Below the pieces are notes generated by a model. That model saw only the letters and a list, made by a program, of their open reading frames with translations, was not told the origin of the DNA and did no database searches. A program made the translations under genes and the position numbers. Below, piece by piece: positions 19,573 through 27,867 of a DNA stretch of 40,510 nucleotides (the stretch's first letter is position 1; each line of letters begins with the position of its first letter). This DNA is from Tessaracoccus sp. OH4464_COT-324 (GTDB lineage Bacteria > Actinomycetota > Actinomycetes > Propionibacteriales > Propionibacteriaceae): NCBI RefSeq assembly GCF_003932855.1, contig NZ_RQYZ01000019.1:1-40510 (forward strand), in the 5' to 3' direction.

Positions 19573-20365
19573 TGGCTCGCCTGCCCTCCTCGTAGTGCCT
19601 GCGCGTATCGTCCAGCACGTCGGCGAGCAGTTCGGCGCGCTCGTGACGGGATTTCGCGCGCCGGGTCGATACCTCCACCACGATGTGGCCCGAGAATCCG
19701 CGCCGGCCGAGTTCGCGCACGATCTCCCACGCGCCCTGGTTGCCCTCGCCGGGTAGGAGGTGCTCGTCCTTGAACGATCCCTTGCCGTCGGTGAGGTGGA
19801 TGTGCCGGAGCCGACCGCCCCAAGCCCGCAGCAGGTCGCGCGACGACTGCTGCGCCGTCGCCGCGTGCGACAGGTCCAGGGTGAGGTGCTCGTAGTCGCG
19901 CTCGGTGGGATCCCAGTCGGGCAGGTACATGGGCAGCTTGCCCGCCACCGAACGCCACGGAAACATGTTCTCGACCGCGAAGATCACGCCCGAGGTCTCG
20001 TTCAGGCGGCGGATGCCCTCCTCGAAGCCCTCCCCGTATTCGCCCTGCCAGCGAAACGGCGGATGGACGACGACGGTGTCCGCCCCTAGCCGAACTGCGG
20101 CCTCCGCGGAGCGCTCCAGTTTCTCCCACGGGTCGCTGCCCCACACGTTGGGGGTGATGAGCAGCACCGGGGCGTGCACGGATTTCACCGGCACCGAGTG
20201 GTACCGGCTCAGCTTCTCCAGCGCGTCGACATCGGTGCTGACCGAATCGACGCCCACCATCACTTCGATCCCGTCATAGCCCAGTTCGGCCGCGATTTCG
20301 AAGGCGCTGGCGGAGCTTTCCGGGTAGACCGAGGTGGTGGAGAGGACGACTGAGGGCTTGGACAC
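19562..20365 (-). CDS. Sugar phosphate isomerase/epimerase-family TIM-barrel protein
   Basis: 267 residues. Typical AP-endonuclease-2 family motifs with metal-ligand residues are ELGYDGIEVMVG, VKSVHAPVLL, DTVVVHPPFRWQ, IFAVENMFP, LTLDLSHAAT, HIHLTDGKGSF and HIVVEVSTRR. The family covers xylose isomerase-like enzymes, inosose dehydratases and endonuclease IV relatives; the substrate is unknown. The start is unclear. A GTG at 20363-20365 gives VSKPSVVLSTTSVYP, and TTG at 20380 is possible. Neither has a clear ribosome binding site, so the mRNA may be leaderless. It is the first gene of a unit with proline dehydrogenase and the CPBP gene. Confidence 0.82.
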   Translation of the reverse strand: MSKPSVVLSTTSVYPESSASAFEIAAELGYDGIEVMVGVDSVSTDVDALEKLSRYHSVPVKSVHAPVLLITPNVWGSDPWEKLERSAEAAVRLGADTVVVHPPFRWQGEYGEGFEEGIRRLNETSGVIFAVENMFPWRSVAGKLPMYLPDWDPTERDYEHLTLDLSHAATAQQSSRDLLRAWGGRLRHIHLTDGKGSFKDEHLLPGEGNQGAWEIVRELGRRGFSGHIVVEVSTRRAKSRHERAELLADVLDDTRRHYEEGRRANAQ

Positions 20366-20430
20366 AGCACAAGAGTACAAGGCGACTACCGATACCCCGG
20401 TTGGTCGCCACGAAGCGGGTTGGAGAGAAT

Positions 20431-21078
20431 ATGTCCATGATGCACATTGATCATCTGATTTTTGCTGCTGGTCCGGACGGTCTCAAAGCCGATGCCGCCC
20501 GACTGGCCGAGGCGCTGGGGGCCGACTTCAAAGACGGCGGCTTCCACCCCCGGTTCGGCACCCGCAACCACATCATCCCGCTGGCCGATTCCCGCTACAT
20601 TGAGGTGGTTGAGGTACTCGACCACCCCGCGGCAGAGAAGGCTCCTTTCGGCCAGGCGGTTCGTGCTCGCTCGAACATGGGTGGTGGCTGGATGGCTTGG
20701 GTGGTCAGCGTCGACGACATCGCCCCGATCGAGGAGCGCCTGGAGCGGCAGGCTGTGCAGGGGGCCCGTAACTTCCCGGATGGTCGCCGGCTGGAATGGC
20801 AGCAGATCGGCATCCGCGGGCTGATCGCCGACCCCCAGCTGCCATATTTCGTCCACTGGCTGTCATCGGCCGACGTCCGCCCCAGCGCCCTGACCGGTGA
20901 AGTGCGGATCAAGGCGCTCGACATCTCCGGCTCGGCAGAGCGGCTGAGCCAGTGGCTGGATCTGCCGATCGCCAGCGAGTTGGACGGCATCGAGCTTCGG
21001 CTTGTCGCCCCGAATGGGACGCCGGGTATCAATCGCGTGGTGTTCGAATCGCCCTCGAAGGGAGAGGTCATCCTCTGA
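20431..21078 (+). CDS. VOC/glyoxalase-like domain protein
   Basis: 215 residues. The protein starts MSMMHIDHLIFAAG, the usual opening of glyoxalase-like (VOC) domains, and has RFGTRNHIIPL and YIEVVEVLDHP typical of them. A second half (from about 150, VRIKALDISGS) resembles another VOC half. The real reaction is unknown. GGAG lies five bases before the chosen ATG at 20431; the ATG at 20437 is also possible. The stop overlaps the start of the kinase gene (CTGA). It is divergent from the isomerase gene. Confidence 0.82.
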   Translation: MSMMHIDHLIFAAGPDGLKADAARLAEALGADFKDGGFHPRFGTRNHIIPLADSRYIEVVEVLDHPAAEKAPFGQAVRARSNMGGGWMAWVVSVDDIAPIEERLERQAVQGARNFPDGRRLEWQQIGIRGLIADPQLPYFVHWLSSADVRPSALTGEVRIKALDISGSAERLSQWLDLPIASELDGIELRLVAPNGTPGINRVVFESPSKGEVIL

Positions 21079-21557
21079 GCTGGCTGCTGGCGATTGACGG
21101 CTTCGGCGGTAGCGGTAAGAGCACGCTGGCAGCGCGGCTGGCGTCCCGCTTCGGCGGCACCGTCGTCGCCCTCGACGACTTCGCCCGCCCCGGCACCCCT
21201 ACCTGGGAGCATGAGCGCTTCATCGACGAGGTGCTCGCCCCGCTCGCGGCGGGCCGCACGGCACGCTACCGCCGCTGGCCGGCCGGGGCCGGACACCCCG
21301 TCGGGTGGGCGGAGGTGACCCCCGGCGGGTGCGTGATCGTCGAGGGGGTTTCAGCGCTCACTCGCGCAGTCACGGCACGCTTGGGCCGCTGGTGGGATCT
21401 ATCCCTGTGGGTGGCCGCCGACGAGGGCACGCGCCGCGCCCGCATCGCGGCCCGCGACGGCCGCCTGGCACGCTGGGAGCGTGACTGGTGGCCGAGCGAG
21501 GCCGCCTACTTCGCCGCCGAGCGGCCCGACCTGGTGGCCGACTTCATCGTCGGCTGA
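21075..21557 (+). CDS. P-loop nucleoside/uridine kinase-like protein with a CTG start
   Basis: 160 residues, matching the small uridine-kinase-like (P-loop) group. It has the Walker A site GFGGSGKSTLA, ALDDFARPG with the following substrate residues, GCVIVEGVSAL and the lid-like RARIAARDGRLARW. The product starts LSWLLAIDGFGGSGKS. No ATG, GTG or TTG lies in frame between the preceding gene and the P-loop. CTG at 21075-21077 overlaps the upstream TGA as CTGA, exactly like the ATGA overlaps elsewhere here, and GGGAGAGG lies just upstream. The likely substrate is a nucleoside or small metabolite, which cannot be named. Confidence 0.8.
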   Translation: MSWLLAIDGFGGSGKSTLAARLASRFGGTVVALDDFARPGTPTWEHERFIDEVLAPLAAGRTARYRRWPAGAGHPVGWAEVTPGGCVIVEGVSALTRAVTARLGRWWDLSLWVAADEGTRRARIAARDGRLARWERDWWPSEAAYFAAERPDLVADFIVG

Positions 21558-21595
21558 TCCCGGAAACTGTCCGGCGCGGGCGCTAGCTTTGGGTC

Positions 21596-22978
21596 GTGGC
21601 GAAACAGGACAACTATCACTGCACGGAATGCGGCTGGACGTCGGTCCGCTGGGTCGGGCGCTGCGGCGAATGCCAGGCGTGGGGTTCGGTCGTGCAGCGC
21701 GGGGCCCCCCGGCTGGCGACCGTCGAGGCGGCCACGCCTGCGGCGCGCGCCCTGCCGATCTCCGAGGTTCCAATGGACGCGGCCCGACGGTTCCCCACGA
21801 TGATCGGCGAGCTGGACCGAGTGTTGGGCGACGGGTTGGTGCCGGGGGCGGTCATCCTGTTGGCCGGCGAGCCGGGCGTCGGCAAATCCACCCTGCTGCT
21901 CGACGTGGCCGCGAAGTGGGCGTCGGCCGGGCGCACCACGCTCTACATCTCTGGGGAGGAGTCGGCATCGCAGGTAAAGATGCGTGCCGAGCGCACCGGC
22001 ACCGTCGTCGATAGTCTCTATCTGGCTTCGGAGTCCGATCTCGCGACGGTGCTCGGCCACATCGCCGAGGTGGGGCCCTCCCTGGTGGTGGTCGACTCGG
22101 TGCAGACCATCGGCACCGCCGAGGCCGAAGGTGTGCCGGGCGGACCCGGGCAGGTGCGGGAGGTGACGGGGGCACTGGCGCGGGTGGCCAAACGCGACAA
22201 CATCGCAGTGGTGATCGTGGGCCACGTCACCAAGGACGGCTCGATAGCGGGGCCGCGCACGATGGAACACCTCGTCGACGTGGTACTCACCTTCGAGGGT
22301 GACCGCCACTCCGGTTTCCGCATGGTGCGCGCCACCAAGAACCGTTTCGGGCCCGCCGACGAGGTGGGCTGTTTCGAGATGAGCGAGTCCGGCATCACAG
22401 AGGTGCCCGACCCGTCGGGGCTGTTCACTACCCGGCATGAGGAGCCCACCCCGGGGACGTGCGTCACCGTCACCCTGGAGGGGCGACGGCCGCTGCTGGC
22501 GGAGGTGCAGGCCCTCGTCGCACCCTCCGCCACCGAGAAGTCGCCACGCCGGGCAACGCACGGGCTGGACGGGTCTCGCATGGCGATGGTGCTGGCCGTG
22601 CTGGAGCGGAAGGCCAGACTGCCGCTCACCGCCAACGACGTGTACGTCTCGACGGTGGGCGGCGCGCGCGTCACGGACCCCTCCGTCGATCTGGCGGTGG
22701 CGGTCGCGGTGGCCTCGGCCGCGCTGGAGCGGCACCACCCGCGCCGGGTGATCGCGCTGGGGGAGGTCGGGCTGGCCGGCGATCTGCGTCGGGTGCCGGG
22801 CGTCGAGCGGAGGCTCGCGGAGGCCGCGCGGCTGGGGTTCGAGCTGGCGGTGGTGCCGACGGGGTCGCGCGACATCACCCAGAAAGTGCCCCGGCTGGCT
22901 GGGTTGCGGGTCGTCGAGGTGCCGACGCTGACCGACGCGCTGGGCGTGCTCGACCTGCGCCGGGCGTCGCGCGGTTAG
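21596..22978 (+). CDS. radA: DNA repair protein RadA
   Basis: 460 residues, the standard RadA length. The C4 zinc finger is at about 9-28 (CTECGWTSVRWVGRCGEC). Walker A is GEPGVGKSTLL, the RadA-specific KNRFG motif is present (ATKNRFGPADEVGCF), and the C-terminus is Lon-protease-like (VYVSTVGGARVTDPSVDLA). RadA remodels recombination intermediates, working with RecA during branch migration. The start is GTG at 21596. In many actinobacteria radA is directly followed by disA; here a repeat element and a HEAT-repeat gene come between. Its TAG stop forms the edge of element C. Confidence 0.95.
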   Translation: MAKQDNYHCTECGWTSVRWVGRCGECQAWGSVVQRGAPRLATVEAATPAARALPISEVPMDAARRFPTMIGELDRVLGDGLVPGAVILLAGEPGVGKSTLLLDVAAKWASAGRTTLYISGEESASQVKMRAERTGTVVDSLYLASESDLATVLGHIAEVGPSLVVVDSVQTIGTAEAEGVPGGPGQVREVTGALARVAKRDNIAVVIVGHVTKDGSIAGPRTMEHLVDVVLTFEGDRHSGFRMVRATKNRFGPADEVGCFEMSESGITEVPDPSGLFTTRHEEPTPGTCVTVTLEGRRPLLAEVQALVAPSATEKSPRRATHGLDGSRMAMVLAVLERKARLPLTANDVYVSTVGGARVTDPSVDLAVAVAVASAALERHHPRRVIALGEVGLAGDLRRVPGVERRLAEAARLGFELAVVPTGSRDITQKVPRLAGLRVVEVPTLTDALGVLDLRRASRG

Positions 22979-23127
22979 GGGTCCGAAAAGTCATGCCGGG
23001 CTGCCGCGCACCGGATCGGGCGAGAAGCATCCTCGGCAGCCCAATCCGCGCGCCCGGCCACGGGTGGCGGCTGGCGAGGGCCCGGCTCATCGAGCCCGGA
23101 GCGCCCCCAACCGCGCCTTTCCTTTAA
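22975..23127. mobile_element. Dispersed MITE-like element, copy C
   Basis: A 153-bp element bounded by TTAG (22975-22978) and TTAA (23124-23127), a less perfect flank than in the other copies. The left end has GTCATGCCGGGCTGC, 11 variable bases, then TCGGGCGAGAAGCATCC. The same pattern is at 15045-15086 of copy B and on the minus strand at the end of copy A. It contains a perfect GGGCTGCCG / CGGCAGCCC inverted repeat (22998-23006, 23034-23042), which may also act as a terminator. It separates radA from the convergent HEAT-repeat gene, and both stop codons (TAG, TAA) lie at its edges. Confidence 0.6.
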
Positions 23128-23861
23128 GGATGTGTCTGGGCCAGGAAATGGCGGGCCACTCGGGCCAGCCTCCCCTCACCCGCCGCCACGCGCTCCAGCT
23201 CGGGGCGGGCGGTTTCGCCCAGCGCGCCCAGAGCGCTTACCGCCAGCAACCGCGCCTCCTCGTCCGGGTCGGCCACCAGGCGGGCTACCCGGGGCACGGC
23301 TGCCGCCGCCCGCTCCCCGAGCTGCGCGAGCGCTTCGAGCGCGTGGCGGCGCACGGCCGCGTCATCGTCGGTGAGCCGACCCGCGAGCACCCCGACCGCC
23401 GGCTCGCCGACGCGGCTGAGCGCGTCGATCAGCGCGTCGCGCTGCCACCTGTCCCCCACCCCCAGTTGCGCCGCCAGCACCGGCGCCGCCTTGGCTCCCC
23501 CGGTGTTCGCCACCGCCCGATAGGCCTTCAGCGCGACGTCGGGGTGCTGGTCGGCCACCAGGGGGGCGAGCCGGTCGAAGTGCGCCGGTTTCGCCACCTT
23601 GCTCAGCACGTGGGCTCCCGAGAACCTGTCGTGCGCGCTCGGGCTGTCCAAGAGCGCGAGCAGGAGGGGCTCGGCTTCCTCCGCGTGCTGGACGAGCGCC
23701 CAAGTGATGTCCTCGCGCACTTGTCCCGCCCGCTCCGCGCGCAGCCGCTCGACGAGGACCGCCGCCGCACCCGGCTCCCGGGTACTACCCAGCGCCAGCG
23801 CGGCGTGGCGGCGGGCGGTGATCGTCGCACCGGTACGCAGCGCAGTGAAGAGGTCGGGCAT
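23124..23861 (-). CDS. HEAT-repeat protein
   Basis: 245 residues made almost entirely of HEAT-type alpha-helical repeats of about 30 residues (ITARRHAALALGS, REDITWALVQHAE, HDRFSGAHVLSKVA, VALKAYRAVAN, VRRHALEALAQLGERA, EEARLLAVSALGALGE). These form a curved surface for protein binding. There is no catalytic motif. The start is ATG 23861, with AAGGAAG a few bases upstream; an upstream in-frame start lacks a ribosome binding site. It is convergent with radA and divergent from disA. The neighbours suggest, but do not prove, a role near RadA/DisA. Confidence 0.88.
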   Translation of the reverse strand: MPDLFTALRTGATITARRHAALALGSTREPGAAAVLVERLRAERAGQVREDITWALVQHAEEAEPLLLALLDSPSAHDRFSGAHVLSKVAKPAHFDRLAPLVADQHPDVALKAYRAVANTGGAKAAPVLAAQLGVGDRWQRDALIDALSRVGEPAVGVLAGRLTDDDAAVRRHALEALAQLGERAAAAVPRVARLVADPDEEARLLAVSALGALGETARPELERVAAGEGRLARVARHFLAQTHP

Positions 23862-23889
23862 GTGGGCTTCCTTTCGTTCGGCCCATATC

Positions 23890-23985
23890 CTAGAACCTGT
23901 TGCGAAAGCCATGCTGAGCCGCGACGCGCCGGAGCACCCGCCCGGAGTGTCCTCGGCTGCAGCGGCACTTTGAAACAGGCCCTAG
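23890..23985. mobile_element. Dispersed MITE-like element, copy D
   Basis: A 96-bp element bounded by perfect CTAG direct repeats (23890-23893, 23982-23985). Its ends form an imperfect terminal inverted repeat: AACCTGTTGCGAAAGCC on the left, and GGCCTGTTTCAAAGTGCC read on the minus strand from the right. The minus-strand right end continues with CTGCAGCCGAGGAC, close to copy A (CTGGTGGAGCGAGGAC). It lies between the divergent HEAT-repeat gene and disA and may carry part of their promoters. It is the shortest element with a clear CTAG duplication. Confidence 0.75.
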
Positions 23986-24001
23986 ACGTCGAGGAGGGAA
24001 C

Positions 24002-25054
24002 GTGCCCCGAACCATGCTGCAGCGCTACCTGAAGCTCCTTGCCCCCGGCACCCCGCTCCGGGCCGGGATAGACCGGATCCTGCACGGCCGCACCGGAGCG
24101 CTCATCGTGCTCGGCAGCAACCGGTCGGTGCAGCAGATCTCCTCGGGGGGGTTCCGCATCGACGTGGATTTCTCTGAGCAGGCGCTGCGAGAGTTGGCAA
24201 AGCTCGACGGCGCGATCGTCTTGTCCAACGACCTCACCCGCATCCTCGCTGCCGGGGTGCACCTGGTGCCCGCCGGCGACATCCCGACGGCGGAGACCGG
24301 AACCCGGCACCGCTCCGCAGACCGCACCGCCCAGGCCGCCGGGGTCCCGGTGATTTCCGTATCGGCCTCCATGGGCACTGTCTCCCTGTTCATCGGCGGG
24401 CGGCGCCACGTCGTCGAGCAGGCCTCTGACGTGCTGAGTCGAGGCGATCAGACGCTCGCTGCGCTCGCCAGCCTCGTCACCCGGTTGGAGGAGACGCTGG
24501 AGCGGTTCACCGCGTTGGAGGTGGCCGACCAGGTCACGCTGCGCGACCTGGCCGGGGTGGCGCACCGCTACGAGTTGGCAAGGAGACTGTCTGCGGAGCT
24601 GGACTTCCTCATCGAGATCCTCGGCATCGAGGGTCGGCTGCTGCAGATGCAGCACGCGGAGTTGGCCGCCCCACTCCAGGGACTCGCTGAGCTGCTGGAG
24701 AGCGACTACGGCCACAATCTCCCGGACCCCGCCGCTCTCCGGCTCGACAACCTGCAGAACTTCACACCCGAGGAGCTGCTTGGCGGGCAACTGGTGGCCG
24801 AACGGTTGGGCTTCGGGGTGGGTGCTTACCTGGACGCGCCGATCTCCAGCCTGGGCCGCCGGGTGCTCACGACGGTGGGCGGGCTGCCCGGACACATCGT
24901 CGACCTGCTGCTGCCGCAGCACTCGCTGCAGGAGCTGTTCACCATCAGCCACAGCGAGCTGATGGAGCTGGACGGCATCGGTGAGCGGCGGGCGCGGCTG
25001 ATCCGCAACGCCCTGCTGCGCGTCGGAGAGTCGGCCTACGCCCGAAACGAGTAA
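24002..25054 (+). CDS. disA: Diadenylate cyclase DisA
   Basis: 350 residues, full-length DisA. The N-terminal cyclase domain has both catalytic motifs, DGA (69-71, KLDGAIVLSND) and RHR (102-104, GTRHRSADR), so it should make c-di-AMP from two ATP. A helical linker and a C-terminal helix-hairpin-helix region (about 295-345, SHSELMELDGIGERRARLI) bind branched DNA. DisA pauses at recombination intermediates. The start is GTG at 24002 with GGAGGG five bases before it. The RadA partner gene is about 1 kb upstream, but separated by a minus-strand gene. Confidence 0.95.
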   Translation: MPRTMLQRYLKLLAPGTPLRAGIDRILHGRTGALIVLGSNRSVQQISSGGFRIDVDFSEQALRELAKLDGAIVLSNDLTRILAAGVHLVPAGDIPTAETGTRHRSADRTAQAAGVPVISVSASMGTVSLFIGGRRHVVEQASDVLSRGDQTLAALASLVTRLEETLERFTALEVADQVTLRDLAGVAHRYELARRLSAELDFLIEILGIEGRLLQMQHAELAAPLQGLAELLESDYGHNLPDPAALRLDNLQNFTPEELLGGQLVAERLGFGVGAYLDAPISSLGRRVLTTVGGLPGHIVDLLLPQHSLQELFTISHSELMELDGIGERRARLIRNALLRVGESAYARNE

Positions 25055-25077
25055 AGCTGCTAGGCTGGCCCGAGTTC

Positions 25078-25163
25078 ACAGGGGAGCGCCGCCCGGGCGC
25101 TGAGAGTGCTTTGCAGCAGACCCTCAAACCTGATCCGGTTCGCACCGGCGTAGGGAGTGAGTG
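25078..25163 (+). ncRNA. TPP riboswitch (THI element)
   Basis: The conserved core motifs are present in order: CTGAGAGTGC in the J2/4 loop, ACCCTCAAACCTGATCCGG, and CACCGGCGTAGGGAGTGAG. This is the standard thiamine pyrophosphate aptamer. GTTCTCCT at 25163-25170 is nearly complementary to the ribosome binding site of the next gene (AGGAGGAAC at 25195-25203). Ligand binding probably hides that site. It controls the thiamine ABC transporter operon that follows. A possible -10 (TAGGCT) is at 25061, just after disA. Confidence 0.93.
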
Positions 25164-25204
25164 TTCTCCTTGGCCACGGCCATGCCCAATGACTAGGAGG
25201 AACA

Positions 25205-26266
25205 ATGACGATTCGCCCGCTGCTCGCCGGCCTCGCGGTACTCGCGCTGGCCGCCTGCTCCGCCGCCGGAACCCCCAGCCCTGCCCCGAGCACGGCAAAC
25301 GCCGAGGCCAGCTCCGCACCCGAGGCGCCGAAGAAGCTGACTGTCGTCTCGCACGACTCCTTCAACCTGCCCCACGAGTTGAAGGAAAAGTTCGCCAAGG
25401 AGACGGGCTACGAGGTGGTCTACACGCCGCTGGAAGACACCGGATCGATGGTCAACAAGCTGATCCTGGCCAAGGACTCCCCGTTGGGCGACGTGGTCTT
25501 CGGCATCGACAACACCTTCGCCTCTCGCGCCGAAAGCAAGGGCATCATCGACCCTTACGTCTCCAGTAAGCTCGACGAGCAGGGCAAGAGCATGTCGACA
25601 GAACAGCTGAGCGCCATCGACTTCGGCGACGTGTGTGTCAACGCCGACCTGCAATGGTTCGCGGACAACGGCAAGGAGCTGCCGAAAACCCTCGACGACC
25701 TCGCCAAGCCCGAATACCGCGGCCTGTTCGTGACACCCAGCCCGGCGTCGTCCTCCCCCGGGCTCGCCTTCCTCTTCGCCACCGTGGGCGCGAAGGGCGA
25801 CGGCTGGCTCGACTACTGGAAGGCGCTGAAGGACAACGATGTGCTCACCGTGTCCGGCTGGACCGAGGCCTACCAGAACGAGTTCACCGCGGGCGAGGGC
25901 AAGGGCAGCCGGCCGATCGTGCTCAGCTACGCCACATCGCCAGCCTGGACCGTGGGCGAGGATGGCAAGCCCACCACCGTGGCGCTGCCCGACACCTGCT
26001 TCCGTCAGGTGGAGTACGCGGGCGTCATCCAGGGCGCGGCCAACCCAGAGGGCGCCAAGGCCTTCGTTGATTTCCTGCTCAGCGACGAGGTGCAGGCCAG
26101 TATCCCTGAGAAGATGTACATGTACCCGATAAAGAAGGACGTGCCGCTGCCGGAGGAGTGGGTGAAGTTCGCTCCCTTGGCCGAGAAGCCGTTCGAGGTG
26201 CCGTCGGCCGACATCGACGCCAACCGGGAGAGCTGGATCCAACAGTGGACCGAAGCCATCGGCTGA
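25205..26266 (+). CDS. Thiamine ABC transporter substrate-binding lipoprotein
   Basis: 353 residues. A signal peptide ends in a lipobox (LALAAC, Cys18), so it is a membrane-anchored solute-binding protein of the thiamine/iron (TbpA/ThiB) type. Motifs such as LTVVSHDSFN, LPHELKEKFAKETGYEV, DVVFGIDNTF and LLSDEVQASIP match ThiB-like proteins. It should bind thiamine or its precursor and pass it to the permease encoded next. The TPP riboswitch upstream and the two following genes fix the pathway. It starts at ATG 25205, with AGGAGG four bases upstream. Confidence 0.9.
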   Translation: MTIRPLLAGLAVLALAACSAAGTPSPAPSTANAEASSAPEAPKKLTVVSHDSFNLPHELKEKFAKETGYEVVYTPLEDTGSMVNKLILAKDSPLGDVVFGIDNTFASRAESKGIIDPYVSSKLDEQGKSMSTEQLSAIDFGDVCVNADLQWFADNGKELPKTLDDLAKPEYRGLFVTPSPASSSPGLAFLFATVGAKGDGWLDYWKALKDNDVLTVSGWTEAYQNEFTAGEGKGSRPIVLSYATSPAWTVGEDGKPTTVALPDTCFRQVEYAGVIQGAANPEGAKAFVDFLLSDEVQASIPEKMYMYPIKKDVPLPEEWVKFAPLAEKPFEVPSADIDANRESWIQQWTEAIG

Positions 26267-27867
26267 TGAGTTTTCCGCGACGGCTGCCCGGGCTGCTCGG
26301 CTGGGCAGCCGTCGCTGCCATTCCGGCCGCGTTTCTAACCGTCTTTTTCCTGTGGCCCGCGGCGGCCCTGGTGGCGCGCGGCTTCCGCGATGAGGCGGGC
26401 TGGACTCTGGGCGAACTCGCCCGCGTCTGGCGCTCGGAGCGCACCTGGCGGGCGCTGGGCTTCACACTCACCGCCGCATCCGCCGCCACCTTGATCTGTC
26501 TGCTTCTGGGACTGGTGGGCGCCTACTGCCTGTACCGGCTGCGATTCCGTGGTCAGGCACTGCTGCGCGGGTTGGTCACCGTGCCGTTCGTGCTGCCGAC
26601 GGTGGTGGTGGGCATCGCGTTCGCCGGGCCCCACCCAGTGCTCGCAATCGTCGCGGCGATGGTGTTCTTCAACTACTCGGTGGTGGTGCGTACCGTCGGC
26701 GCGCTCTGGGCACGGCTGGATCCGCGGCAGGCGGCCGCCGCGCAAGCACTGGGCGCGTCGCCGCTGCGCGCCGCACTGACCGTGACACTGCCCGCCCTGA
26801 TGCCGGCGATCGTGTCGGCGACCGCGCTGGTCTTCTTGTTTTGCGCCTCCGGTTTCGGCATCGTCATGGCCCTCGGCCGGGGCAAGTACCAGACCATCGA
26901 GACCGAGATCTGGTTCCAGACCACCCAGGTGCTCGACCTGCCCGCGGCGGCCGCGCTGTCCATCACCCAGGTGGTGGTCGTCTCGCTGTGCCTGGGCCTC
27001 ACCGCCTTCTGGCAGCGGCGCTCCCAAGCCGCGCTCAGGCTCGCCCCGGAGTCTTCGAGCGCCTCCCTCATCGACTGGCGCCGCGACTGGCCGGCGCTCA
27101 GCACGACCGGGCTGGTGCTCGTCGGGCTGTTCCTGGTGCCGATGGCGGGTCTGCTGGTGCGTTCCCTCAGCTCGAAGGGGCGCTGGAGCTTGGCCGGCTA
27201 CCGAAGCCTGCTTGACGGCCCCCTGGCCGACGCGGTCGGGACCTCCCTGTTCACCGCCAGCGTGGCCGCTCTGCTGGCCGTCACGTTGGGGGTGGCGGTT
27301 GCGCTCGTGGTGTCGCGCCGCCCTCGCTCGCGCGCAGGCCGCGCCTGGCTGAGCGGCGTCGAGAGCGCTTTCATGCTGCCGCTGGGGGTGTCGGCGGTCA
27401 CCGTCGGTTTCGGCTACCTGATCACGCTGAACCGACCCCCGCTGGATCTGCGTTCCTCCCTGCTGCTGGTGCCGATCGCGCAGGCTGTGGTGGCGCTGCC
27501 GCTGGTGGTGCGCACACTGCTGCCGACACTGCGAGCCATCTCGCCCACGCAGATCGCAGCCGCCCAGGTGCTGGGCGCGTCGCCGCTGCGCGCCCTATTC
27601 ACCATCGAGCTACCGGCCCTAGGCCGCGGCCTGGGGCTGGCGCTCGGCTTCGCGCTCGCCACCAGCCTGGGCGAGTTCGGCGCGACGAGTTTCTTGGCCC
27701 GACCCGACCAACCCACCCTGCCGGTGCTCATCTTCCGCTACTTCTCCCGACCCACAGGGGACAACTACGTTTCGGCCCTGGCTGCCTCGGTGCTGCTGGC
27801 CGTGCTGACCGCGACGATCATGGTGGCCGCTGAGCGAGCCCGGCCCAGAGAGGTGGATTCATGGTGA
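26266..27867 (+). CDS. thiP: Thiamine ABC transporter permease (fused double permease)
   Basis: 533 residues. Two tandem permease halves, each of about six helices, each carry the EAA loop: AAAQALGASPLRAALTVTLP and AAAQVLGASPLRALFTIELP. A two-fold fusion is characteristic of ThiP. It forms the channel through which the substrate-binding protein's ligand passes, powered by the ATPase encoded next. The ATG at 26266 overlaps the upstream stop by one base (TGATG); an in-frame start 108 bases upstream lies within the binding-protein gene. Confidence 0.9.
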   Translation: MSFPRRLPGLLGWAAVAAIPAAFLTVFFLWPAAALVARGFRDEAGWTLGELARVWRSERTWRALGFTLTAASAATLICLLLGLVGAYCLYRLRFRGQALLRGLVTVPFVLPTVVVGIAFAGPHPVLAIVAAMVFFNYSVVVRTVGALWARLDPRQAAAAQALGASPLRAALTVTLPALMPAIVSATALVFLFCASGFGIVMALGRGKYQTIETEIWFQTTQVLDLPAAAALSITQVVVVSLCLGLTAFWQRRSQAALRLAPESSSASLIDWRRDWPALSTTGLVLVGLFLVPMAGLLVRSLSSKGRWSLAGYRSLLDGPLADAVGTSLFTASVAALLAVTLGVAVALVVSRRPRSRAGRAWLSGVESAFMLPLGVSAVTVGFGYLITLNRPPLDLRSSLLLVPIAQAVVALPLVVRTLLPTLRAISPTQIAAAQVLGASPLRALFTIELPALGRGLGLALGFALATSLGEFGATSFLARPDQPTLPVLIFRYFSRPTGDNYVSALAASVLLAVLTATIMVAAERARPREVDSW

